Below are positions 1 to 7,855 of a DNA stretch of 64,000 nucleotides, in pieces. The stretch lies in NCBI GenBank assembly GCA_025782395.1, contig JALGZD010000219.1, positions 124,001 through 188,000 on the forward strand, read 5' to 3'. This stretch comes from a bacterium. Its GTDB lineage: Bacteria; Joyebacterota; Joyebacteria; Joyebacterales; Joyebacteraceae. The notes under the pieces were generated by a model that saw only the letters and a program-made list of their open reading frames with translations, had not been told where the DNA came from and did no database searches. Positions within the stretch are counted from its first letter, which is position 1. Each line of letters opens with the position of its first letter. Position numbers and translations under genes: made by a program.

Positions 1-79
1 TGAGCCTCAGTTCCTTGACGCTGACACCGTCAATCAGTCGCTTCGCCTTGATTCCCCTGGGCAGGGCAGTTCCAGCCAT
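1..79 (-). CDS. RmlC-like sugar epimerase, 5' end only
   Basis: Only the first 26 codons lie in the window; the gene runs off the left edge. The start ATG is preceded by a strong GAGGAGGAG ribosome site. The translation contains IDGVSVKEL, which resembles the opening of dTDP-4-dehydrorhamnose 3,5-epimerase-like proteins (typically IDGVKVKxLxxIPDERG). It starts 16 bases after ugd on the same strand, so the two probably share a transcript and serve surface-polysaccharide sugar-nucleotide synthesis. The family call rests on a short stretch and is tentative. Confidence 0.5.
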   Translation of the reverse strand, partial: MAGTALPRGIKAKRLIDGVSVKELRL

Positions 80-95
80 CTTCTCCTCCTCGAAA

Positions 96-1418
96 TCACT
101 CCTTCGCACGCTTGCCGCGGCCGACCCCAACGTAGTGGAAGCCTGCTCTCTCGACAGTCTCGGGCTCGTAGATATTTCTGCAATCGACTATCACGCGACC
201 CGCCATCACCTCAGTGAGTCGGTCGGTGTCGAGCTGCCTGAACTCATTCCACTCCGTCACAAGTACGAGTATGTGCGCACCGGTGGCTGCTTCATAGGCG
301 TCCGGTGCGAACTCGACGAACGGCATGATGGCGCGAGCGTTATCCATAGCCACAGGGTCGTAACCGCGAACGGTTGCGCCCCTCGCCTTGAGACCCTCCG
401 CGAGGATTATCGAGGCCGCGTAGCGCATGTCGTCCGTGTTCGGCTTGAACGACAGTCCAAGGAGCGCGACCGTCTTGCCCGACACGCTACCTCCGGCGGC
501 TGCCTGTACCTTGTCGACCATGCGTTCTTTCTGGAGTCTGTTGACCTCGACCGTTGCATTCACGATACGACACTCCACGCCGGCCGCAGCAGCGATCTTC
601 GTCAGGGCCTTCGTGTCCTTCGGAAAACAAGATCCACCATACCCGGCTCCGGCGTGAAGGAACTTCGGGCCGATCCGCTTGTCCAGTCCCATCGCATACG
701 CCACGGTCTGCACATCGGCGCCCACCTCCTCGCAGAGATTGGCGATCTCGTTTATGAACGATATCTTCGTCGCAAGGAAGGCGTTCGACGCGTACTTGAT
801 GAGTTCGGCGCTCTCCGGTGTCGTGTCCACGATCGGTGTTCGGATCAGGTAGAGCGGAGCATAGATGCTTCTCAGAATCTGCCTCGCCCTCTCGCTGTCC
901 GCCCCGACCACCACTCTGTCCGGGCGCATAAAGTCGCCGACCGCCGCCCCCTCCCGGAGGAACTCAGGGTTCGAGACAACGTCGAACTCGTACGGTTCAC
1001 TCTGGTTCTCCTCGATGATCCCACGCACGCGGCGTGCCGTACCGACAGGAACGGTGCTCTTCTGCACGATGACCCGGTAGCCGTCCATGTTGCGCCCGAT
1101 GTCGCGGGCGACCGCGTCGACCTGTGAGAGATCGACGGCACCATCCTCCCCCTCGGGCGTGCCGACGGCACTGAAGATGACCTCGTTCTCTCTGATCGCG
1201 GTGGCCAGGTCCGTCGTGAAACTGAGCCGTCCTTCTTTCACATTCCTCAGTACGACGTCGGAGAGCCCGGGCTCATAGAACGGGATCTCGCCGGCCTGAA
1301 GGTGCCGTATCTTCTCTTCGATCTGGTCCACACAGGTGACAGTGTTACCCAGATCCGCCAACCCGGCTCCCCCAACAAGACCGACGTAGCCCGTCCCGAT
1401 AATCGCTATTCTGTGCAT
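96..1418 (-). CDS. ugd: UDP-glucose 6-dehydrogenase
   Basis: Oxidises UDP-glucose to UDP-glucuronate with two NAD+, feeding capsule and exopolysaccharide precursors in the cytosol. The 440-residue length is normal for the family. The N-terminus has the Rossmann motif GTGYVGLV, the middle carries the substrate-binding segment EFLREG, and the catalytic cysteine sits in GGSCFPKDTKAL. The C-terminal UDP-binding domain is complete. The start overlaps the last 13 bases of the upstream hydrolase gene, whose 3' end supplies an AAGGAG sequence, suggesting translational coupling. Downstream is an RmlC-like gene. Confidence 0.95.
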   Translation of the reverse strand: MHRIAIIGTGYVGLVGGAGLADLGNTVTCVDQIEEKIRHLQAGEIPFYEPGLSDVVLRNVKEGRLSFTTDLATAIRENEVIFSAVGTPEGEDGAVDLSQVDAVARDIGRNMDGYRVIVQKSTVPVGTARRVRGIIEENQSEPYEFDVVSNPEFLREGAAVGDFMRPDRVVVGADSERARQILRSIYAPLYLIRTPIVDTTPESAELIKYASNAFLATKISFINEIANLCEEVGADVQTVAYAMGLDKRIGPKFLHAGAGYGGSCFPKDTKALTKIAAAAGVECRIVNATVEVNRLQKERMVDKVQAAAGGSVSGKTVALLGLSFKPNTDDMRYAASIILAEGLKARGATVRGYDPVAMDNARAIMPFVEFAPDAYEAATGAHILVLVTEWNEFRQLDTDRLTEVMAGRVIVDCRNIYEPETVERAGFHYVGVGRGKRAKE

Positions 1419-2260
1419 GTAGTCGTCATCTCCTTCGAGCGGACCCGCCCGGCGCCTGCGCGCCGACTGCGTCCGTACGTTCCGTTGCCCAGATCTACTG
1501 GACCAAGAGTTTCTTCCCTGCCTGCAAGAAGCACGTGGACGTCGGATCTACCTGCCTTCTCGAGAATACCCACGGCCGTTTCGAATGCGAGCCTCGGCGT
1601 GTTGTTATCGCGGGAAAGGTGCGCAAGTATCAGTACCGAGAGCGGTCCGCGGGCCAGTGCGGTCAGCTCTCTTGCTGCAGCCGCATTCGAAAGATGGCCT
1701 GTGTTGGCCATGATGCGCTGCTTGAGAGCCCAGGGATAGTCACCTTCCAGCAGCATTCGCTCGTCGTGGTTGAACTCCAGAACCACACAGTCCGCTTGAG
1801 ACAGATGGTGGCGAACGCTTCTGCCAACGATTCCGAGGTCGGTCGCGATGGCCACCCGGTGATCTCCGTCCGTGATCGTGTATCCTACCGGGTCAGCGCA
1901 ATCGTGACTCACGCTGAATGCTGAAGCAGTAAGAGCACCTATCCTGTGTGACGTTCCGGATTCGATCACGACCGCATCGATACCGTCACCAACGCGGCTC
2001 TTCAGTGCCTCGTGTGTACGAAGCGTGGCGAAGACCGGCAGCCCGAAACGCCTTGCGACCGGCCCCAACCCGCTGATGTGATCGGAGTGCTCGTGAGTCA
2101 CCAGGATGCCGGACAGGCGTCCGGCGTCCACACCGACTTCATCCAAGGCGCTCTGAATGCGCTTGGCGGACATGCCCGCATCCACCAGGAGCCCATCCGA
2201 ATCGGACGACACAACCAGCGAGTTGCCCGAGCTGCCGCTCGCCAGCACTGAGATCTTCAT
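1406..2260 (-). CDS. MBL-fold hydrolase, YycJ/WalJ type
   Basis: A 284-residue metallo-beta-lactamase-fold protein beginning MKISVLASGSSGN, the hallmark start of the YycJ/WalJ group (proposed exonucleases or DNA-processing hydrolases). The metal-binding motif THEHSDH is present, with a later D and H in the expected places (FNHDERML, ILAHLSRDN). The open frame extends seven codons further upstream, but the chosen ATG has an AGGGGAG site and matches the family start. It overlaps ugd by 13 bases. The molecular role of the family is not firmly settled. Confidence 0.85.
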   Translation of the reverse strand: MKISVLASGSSGNSLVVSSDSDGLLVDAGMSAKRIQSALDEVGVDAGRLSGILVTHEHSDHISGLGPVARRFGLPVFATLRTHEALKSRVGDGIDAVVIESGTSHRIGALTASAFSVSHDCADPVGYTITDGDHRVAIATDLGIVGRSVRHHLSQADCVVLEFNHDERMLLEGDYPWALKQRIMANTGHLSNAAAARELTALARGPLSVLILAHLSRDNNTPRLAFETAVGILEKAGRSDVHVLLAGREETLGPVDLGNGTYGRSRRAGAGRVRSKEMTTTCTE

Positions 2261-2376
2261 CCACTCCCCTATCAGAGACACCGGCCCGACGCTGCCGGAC
2301 CGGCCGGTAACTCCATGACCACAGAAAGAACCCCAACTCCACCGGGTGATCGGTGAACCCGGTTCCCGGCTGAACG

Positions 2377-2655
2377 CTAGTCCGCAGTCTTGTCGGAGCG
2401 AGTATGGACATACTGGGAGATAAGGCGCTCGAATCTGCTCTGGTAGATGAGATCAAACTTGTCCATCATGTCAGGGATGATCTCCTGGGCTTGACGACGG
2501 ACACGCTGCGCGAGAACCGTGGCCTCCTGACGATCCAGCCTCCCCCCCATGATCTCCTCGCAGGCACTGTCCACCAGCTCTCTCAACTGAGTCAGTTTGT
2601 GCTCCTCGTCTGCCAGGAGTTCTTCCAGTTCGTGATCGTCAAGACGTTCGTCCAT
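2377..2655 (-). CDS. Small hypothetical protein, charged helical
   Basis: A 92-residue protein, acidic at the start (MDERLDDHELEELLADEE) and rich in E, R, Q and D throughout, with no signal peptide or membrane segment. It is probably all-helical or coiled-coil. The ATG is preceded by AGGGAGCAGAGGCC, a usable ribosome site. It is co-directional with the YycJ-like gene 116 bases downstream. I do not recognise the family; a small DNA- or protein-binding helper is possible, but nothing in the sequence shows it. Confidence 0.6.
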   Translation of the reverse strand: MDERLDDHELEELLADEEHKLTQLRELVDSACEEIMGGRLDRQEATVLAQRVRRQAQEIIPDMMDKFDLIYQSRFERLISQYVHTRSDKTAD

Positions 2656-2833
2656 GGCCTCTGCTCCCTGTGATCCTCTATTCCCAGTCAGCCAAGTGTG
2701 TCATGGGATTCTACGGCGAGCACGCTCTGAGGTCAAGCCTTTCGGACTGGCTACGGCGGAGGTGCGATTCGGGGCACGATCTGTCGCTCGCTCCCAACGC
2801 ATCTTGACAGCGCCATCTGTTGCGGCTTAGGCT

Positions 2834-3943
2834 TTGCGAAGGATGGTATCCACTATCGCGCAGGCAGACTGGGAGGTTGACGAGCACATGGCCGCACGGA
2901 CAGACAGCGAGGTTAGCGAGCACATGGCCGCACGGCTCAGGGAGAGAGCTACCGGACTCATAGACATAATCGAGAGAGCGCCCATCTCGACCGGGCGGTG
3001 GATTCTCGTTCTGGCCTCCATCATAGCACTCAGGCACTTCCTGGAGCAGGTATCGGGGCAACTGACAACGTTCCACTTCCTCTCGTACTTCGTGCACTAC
3101 CCGCTTGCATACATCGCCCCCCTCCTGGCTCTCTCCGTCGTTCTTGCGGCCATGGCGAGGGAAAGAATAGAACGTGTTACCAAGCTGATGTTGTTCGCGT
3201 GGCTCCTGACGCTTCTTCCTCCACTCGTGGACTTGCTTCTGACCGGAGCCGGCCAGCAACCGGAGCTGATCGGATACCTGATCCCCAAGGATCACACACT
3301 TGCCGAGGCGTTCATCAATCTCCTGAATCCGTTCTACCACGGTTTCCAGGGAACGACGGCCGGCATCAGAATCGAAGCGGCCGCCGGCTGCGTTCTGGCG
3401 GCAGTCTACGTACAGATCAAGACCGGAAAGCCCGCCCGCGCACTCTTGACAGCGGTTCTCGTCTACCCGACGATGTTCATCTTCTTCACGCTGCCGTCGA
3501 TAACTCTGGCGGTGACCCGTCTGTTCGGCTCTCAGCTCGAGAATGTGTATCAGCTCTTCTTCGCCAGGGCCAATGTCTACAGAGCGTTCGCCGGCGTGAC
3601 TCCCTTTGCGTTGTCCGATCTGTCGAATTCCCTGATCGACCTCATTCTGATCGTCCCTCTATCGGGTCTCTGGTACAGGATGTACTCACCTCAGGGGTTC
3701 AGAGACACTGTGCGCTCGATCGATCTTGTCACGACGCTCTGTCACGTCGCTGCAACCGCCGTCGGAATCGTACTCGCGGCACGGCTCTTGATGGGTTCCC
3801 GCGGTTTCGTGTCGGTCGCACACGCCTTCGACGTCATAGCACTGCTCGGCCTCATGGCGGCGGCGTTCTTCACGGCGCAGGCCGCGACCGCGATGCGTCT
3901 CCTGCTCAACGGAACCGCTGCACTTCCTGAGACTACTGCCTGA
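2834..3943 (+). pseudogene. Membrane protein; 5' part of a broken UbiA-like gene
   Basis: A 369-residue open frame with about eight hydrophobic segments from residue 53 on. The N-terminal region holds a 12-residue repeat (EVDEHMAARTDS, then EVSEHMAAR). I do not recognise the domain up to about residue 340. Near the end (FFTAQAATA) it looks like the lead-in to a UbiA prenyltransferase, but the frame then runs into unrelated residues and stops. The expected continuation, RN-x-x-TS-x-DY-x-LTGVIYVALAFLF, reads on in the next frame from about position 3892, interrupted by a TGA at 3928. The simplest reading is a one-base deletion plus a nonsense change in a single larger gene. The true start is uncertain: ATGs at 2843, 2888 and 2924 are all possible. 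Confidence 0.55.
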
Positions 3944-3957
3944 CCGGGGTCATCTAC

Positions 3958-4239
3958 GTGGCGCTGGCTTTTCTCTTCTCGCTCTCCGTCAGCTACGTCG
4001 CCCTCACATACGTCGTGGCCACGCTCTCCGTCTACTTCCTGTACTACGCCCCACCTCTTCGTCTCTCAAGATACGTGCCGCTCGCGGGCTTCATGATGGG
4101 AGCGGCTACGCTCTTCGCGGTGAGCCTTGGATACTCCGCCTATGCGGGTGAGCAGACGGCGCTCTGGATCCCGAAAGGCATCGTCGCACTCGCCCTTCTG
4201 AGGTCCGAGATGCGGGAAGAAACAAGTGGGACTTGGTGA
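3958..4239 (+). pseudogene. UbiA prenyltransferase-like core fragment
   Basis: A 93-residue membrane fragment. The segment YFLYYAPPLRLSRY is typical of the loop after the fourth helix in UbiA-family prenyltransferases, which join an isoprenoid chain to an aromatic or other acceptor in the membrane. The frame ends with an unrelated tail (RSEMREETSGTW). Another frame through the same bases continues plausibly as RDAGRNKWDLVTVLGEGRARALAG, which fits the second Asp-containing loop and following helix of UbiA proteins. So this piece probably joins to the gene starting at 4233, with a one-base deletion near 4200. The first Asp motif (NDxxDxxxD) is not visible in any frame. Confidence 0.5.
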
Positions 4240-5330
4240 CTGTCCTGGGTGAAGGACGTGCTCGCGCACTCGCTGGGATCGCCCTTCTCGTCGCGGCACT
4301 CCTCCCCGCTCTGCTGCTCAGGACTCCCGTGCTCGCCGTTCCTGGAGTCGTCGGCGGCATCGCCGCCCTCCTTCTGGTGCTGCGCGGACAACCCAACCGT
4401 GTGCCCGGAGGCCTGGTGGCCCTGGCACTGATCCTGGTGGCGGTCGGATTCGCGACCGGCGTGACGGATTCGACCTTCCTTCGACAGCAGCTGGCATCGA
4501 CGAGCTTCGCCGACGCCGCGAGACGCGGCGGGAGCTTCGAGTTCATGCAGAAGACGGACGCGACAGAGGAGCAGGGGCTCGTGAACGAAGGGATCCTCCT
4601 CTTCCGTTCGGGAGACATGGAGGGCGCGATCGAGCTCTTCAGAAGGGCGATAGAGATCAATCCCGAGTACGTTCACGCCTACGTGAGTCTCGGCTCCGCC
4701 CAGCTTCGCATCGAGCAGTACGAGGCCGCCGAGCGCTCCTTCCGTCGGGCAATAGAGTTCGATGACGAGAACGCTCTCGCGTACCTCGGGCTCGGACAGA
4801 CGTACAAACTGTTCGGGAGCACGGATGAGGCCATCAGATACGTCGAGCGAGCACTCGAGCTTGATCCGGAGAGCGCGGATGCGACCTTCACCCTTGCGCT
4901 GATCTACGCGGATGAGTCGGAACACGAGAAGGAATTCGAGGCTCTGACAAGAACCGTGGGTATCGATCCGCGCCACAGCCAGGCTTTTTCACGCCTGGCG
5001 GATATCTTTCTCGCAAACGACATGTACGCGGAGGCGGTGAGGGCGCTCGATGCAACAGCAGCAGGCCGCACACCGGTCGAGCACATCCACACACGACTTG
5101 CCCAAGCATACTACTCGATGGGAGATCTCAAGAGAGCTGAGAGCGAACTCCGTCGAGAGATATCACTGAGGCCGAGGACGGCATCACCACGAGCCAATCT
5201 GGCTCGTCTTCTAGCCGAAGCGGGCAGAACCAAAGAGGCCGTGTCTGAGTGGACGGTGGCCATTGATCTCACCACGGACCGGCGGCTCCGATCGCTCTTC
5301 GAGGCAGAACTCGCGAAACTCACGGATTGA
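4233..5330 (+). CDS. TPR protein with N-terminal membrane helices
   Basis: A 365-residue protein. Residues 10-75 form three hydrophobic helices that look like the C-terminal helices of a UbiA prenyltransferase. From about residue 115 there are seven tetratricopeptide repeats (for example EGAIELFRRAIEINPEYVHA, then EAAERSFRRAIEFD), which usually mediate protein contacts. As called, it starts at TTG 4233 or GTG 4236 and overlaps the preceding fragment. It is more likely the 3' part of one gene spanning 2834-5330 that lost its frame. It ends just before a strong bidirectional terminator. A UbiA-TPR fusion would be unusual; an independent TPR membrane protein is the alternative. Confidence 0.65.
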   Translation: MVTVLGEGRARALAGIALLVAALLPALLLRTPVLAVPGVVGGIAALLLVLRGQPNRVPGGLVALALILVAVGFATGVTDSTFLRQQLASTSFADAARRGGSFEFMQKTDATEEQGLVNEGILLFRSGDMEGAIELFRRAIEINPEYVHAYVSLGSAQLRIEQYEAAERSFRRAIEFDDENALAYLGLGQTYKLFGSTDEAIRYVERALELDPESADATFTLALIYADESEHEKEFEALTRTVGIDPRHSQAFSRLADIFLANDMYAEAVRALDATAAGRTPVEHIHTRLAQAYYSMGDLKRAESELRREISLRPRTASPRANLARLLAEAGRTKEAVSEWTVAIDLTTDRRLRSLFEAELAKLTD

Positions 5331-5385
5331 GTCCTATTGGCAGCGCCGTCCCTGGCACCGTCTGCCATGCCCGGCGCACCAAACA

Positions 5386-5415
5386 AAGACAGGGGGCCAC
5401 ACGGCCCCCTGTCTT
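5386..5415. terminator. Bidirectional terminator
   Basis: A perfect 13-bp stem, AAGACAGGGGGCC and its complement, around a four-base ACAC loop. It sits between the convergent TPR gene and the carboxypeptidase gene, where a shared terminator is expected. Confidence 0.85.
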
Positions 5416-5434
5416 GCGTCCAGCTCACTCATCA

Positions 5435-7762
5435 TCATTTGAGAAGGACCATCTTCGAGGACGCGACGTCTCCTTCAGCCTCAACCCTCACAAAGTAGAT
5501 GCCTGCGGCCGTCTCGCGGCCCGTGTCGTCAGTCCCGTCCCACACGAACTCGTGTTCACCGGCCTCGCGCTCTTCATCCACCAGTACCGCACGCACCACT
5601 CGCCCGGCAACGTCATAGATCTCTACATTCACCGCTCCGGCAGCCGGCATCTGGAACCTGACGGTTGTCCTTGGATTGAACGGGTTCGGATAGTTGGAGA
5701 CGGAGAGTCCTCGCACAGCAACGTCGTCGACCCCCGTGCCCGGCACGTCGCCTGAGATCGCGACATCGTCAACATACCAGCCATCGCTGGTGATGTACCC
5801 GTCTGAGTCAAGTCTGAACCGCACTTTGAAGGCACTCGTACCGACGTAGCTCGCGAGGTCGATCTGCACCTCCGTCCAGTCCTCAAGAAAGCCGTCGTAC
5901 GACGCCACCTCGGTCCAGCTTGAACCACCGTTCGTGCTCACCTCAACATAGCAGTAGTCGTATTCGGGCTCTGTGTCGTACTTGTGCCAGAACGAGAGAA
6001 GACCGCTCGTCGCCTCGGACAGATCCACGGAGTTCTGGAGTGCAACGGTGGTATTGACGTTGTTGCCGTAGTCTCCGCCCGGGCTGTCGGTCATCGATCT
6101 GGATGGACTGTAGGATTCGCTCGCTGTCGTCCCCCAAGCTCCCGTCCACGCCGCGAGACCTGATTCAAAGTCGTCGAAGAAGACAGGAGTGGAGAGAACG
6201 AAGTTCTCACTCGATGTCATGCCGTCGGACACGGTGACGTCATCGGTCGTGGCAGGCGTGTAGCCGGATTTGGTTGCTTTCATGTCGTAAGTGCCGACCG
6301 GGATGTGATTGATCTCGTAGTAGCCGGTCCCAGCGGCGCTCACGGACGAATAGCCCTCTATGTCTGTGAGCTCAACAGTCGCGCCACCGAGCGGACTCAT
6401 GCTCTCGTCGTAGACGTAACCCGCAATCGCCCCTCGGGGCGGCGGTTCAAGCGCGAAGCTGACGATCACAAACGTGTCGAGACTCGCCGAGACGTTGTAG
6501 ACCGTCTGCGTCGGATACTCAGCGGCCGAGCAGATAACCGTATACGTCCCGGACTCGACCATGCGATGGTAATCGCCGACTGCCGGGTCCGTATAGACGT
6601 CCTTGCCGATCTCGGGAATGCTGATGGTCGCGTAGATCGGATCCCCGGTACCGCCGTCGGTCACGAGGCCACGTATGCCGCGTCCCGACATGCGAGCCTG
6701 GTAGAGCATCGCATCTCGGTTATCGTTAAAGATCGGAGTGATCTGCGATGCGGGCGGATCCTTGATCGTAGATACTTCGATGGTAGTGTCGATCTCGCCA
6801 CGCACATCGTAGCACCAGTCCTGGCAGCTTCCCTTGATGATGTACCAGTCCGCCCCGTTGGTGACCCAGTAGCCGTTGTACGATGCATACCCGTTCGAGA
6901 GCGTGATGATCATCGGCTCGTCGGGTGTCGGGTCGTACGTATAGTCCCAGAGGTAGTTCACACAGACCGCACCGGAATGGAACGTGAGAGATGTCACGGG
7001 GTTCATCCCCACATTGAAGTCCCTCAACGCCCTCGACTCAGCCCCTCTCCAGCACGTACCGGCGTTGGAGCCGTCCGGACTGTAGTAGTCGCGGTTCAGG
7101 TCGATGCCGTCGGCGTTGTAACGTGAGCCATTCTCGTAGCCGTCCGGATTGAGCATCGGAATTATCCAGATCTCGCGCTCGTTGATGAGCCAGGTGATGT
7201 CCGGGTCGACACTGTAGTTCTCCAGGAGATACTCGATCATGTAGTAGCAGACCTCGGCGCTGATCGTCTCATCCCCATGGTGCGCCCCGATCCACTGGAT
7301 CTCGGGCTCGAACTCCTCAACGTCCGGGTTGTCCGTGATCTTCATCGCCCAGAGCTCACGGCCCTCAACGCTGGGCCCGATCGAGATGAGTTCCGTGATA
7401 TCCGGATAGTTCGCCGCCCACGCGGCCATGTCGGCCGTCAGCTCGGTGTAGCTGTGGTACTCGCCGCGGTCGGCCAGCCGCAGGGAGTGTACATCGGCGA
7501 TCATGTTCTCGACGACCACGACAGGCCGGTAGCCGTTCGCCCAGAGGACCTCTATCTCCCCCGGAATCGCCGCAATCTGCGCCACTCCGTCCCGTACCGA
7601 CATGATATCCATGTTCAGATCGTTCAGACGATGGATGTCTTCCCTGGAGAGGATCTCTACCTCCACCATCGCCGCATCGTCACGCGGATACGCCGACGAT
7701 ACGACCGGGAAGATCAGGGAGACGAAGAGCGCTGCTGCAAGCGTAAGATGCCACATCCGCAT
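5435..7762 (-). CDS. Secreted M14 zinc carboxypeptidase with FlgD-like sorting tail
   Basis: A 775-residue exported metallopeptidase. The start chosen (MRMWHLTLAAALF) has an AAGGAG site and opens a signal peptide; the open frame extends 25 codons upstream without one. The M14 domain (about residues 105-345) has the zinc motif HHGDE, a later FHSG histidine and the general base Glu in TTIEVSTIK. Two carboxypeptidase regulatory-like domains follow, then a jelly-roll (MAM or immune-inhibitor-A-like) domain starting FFDDFESGLAAW. The tail NYPNPFNPRTT...KMVLLK is the FlgD-like C-terminal domain used as a type IX or similar sorting signal in FCB bacteria. It probably degrades peptides at the cell surface or outside. 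Confidence 0.92.
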   Translation of the reverse strand: MRMWHLTLAAALFVSLIFPVVSSAYPRDDAAMVEVEILSREDIHRLNDLNMDIMSVRDGVAQIAAIPGEIEVLWANGYRPVVVVENMIADVHSLRLADRGEYHSYTELTADMAAWAANYPDITELISIGPSVEGRELWAMKITDNPDVEEFEPEIQWIGAHHGDETISAEVCYYMIEYLLENYSVDPDITWLINEREIWIIPMLNPDGYENGSRYNADGIDLNRDYYSPDGSNAGTCWRGAESRALRDFNVGMNPVTSLTFHSGAVCVNYLWDYTYDPTPDEPMIITLSNGYASYNGYWVTNGADWYIIKGSCQDWCYDVRGEIDTTIEVSTIKDPPASQITPIFNDNRDAMLYQARMSGRGIRGLVTDGGTGDPIYATISIPEIGKDVYTDPAVGDYHRMVESGTYTVICSAAEYPTQTVYNVSASLDTFVIVSFALEPPPRGAIAGYVYDESMSPLGGATVELTDIEGYSSVSAAGTGYYEINHIPVGTYDMKATKSGYTPATTDDVTVSDGMTSSENFVLSTPVFFDDFESGLAAWTGAWGTTASESYSPSRSMTDSPGGDYGNNVNTTVALQNSVDLSEATSGLLSFWHKYDTEPEYDYCYVEVSTNGGSSWTEVASYDGFLEDWTEVQIDLASYVGTSAFKVRFRLDSDGYITSDGWYVDDVAISGDVPGTGVDDVAVRGLSVSNYPNPFNPRTTVRFQMPAAGAVNVEIYDVAGRVVRAVLVDEEREAGEHEFVWDGTDDTGRETAAGIYFVRVEAEGDVASSKMVLLK

Positions 7763-7855
7763 TCGAATGCTCCTTCCAGACAGAACCCGCGTGATGCGGG
7801 CGGTCGGCGAGAATGCCGCCGGCCGCCCACTCGACACGGAACAGCCAGAGACCCA

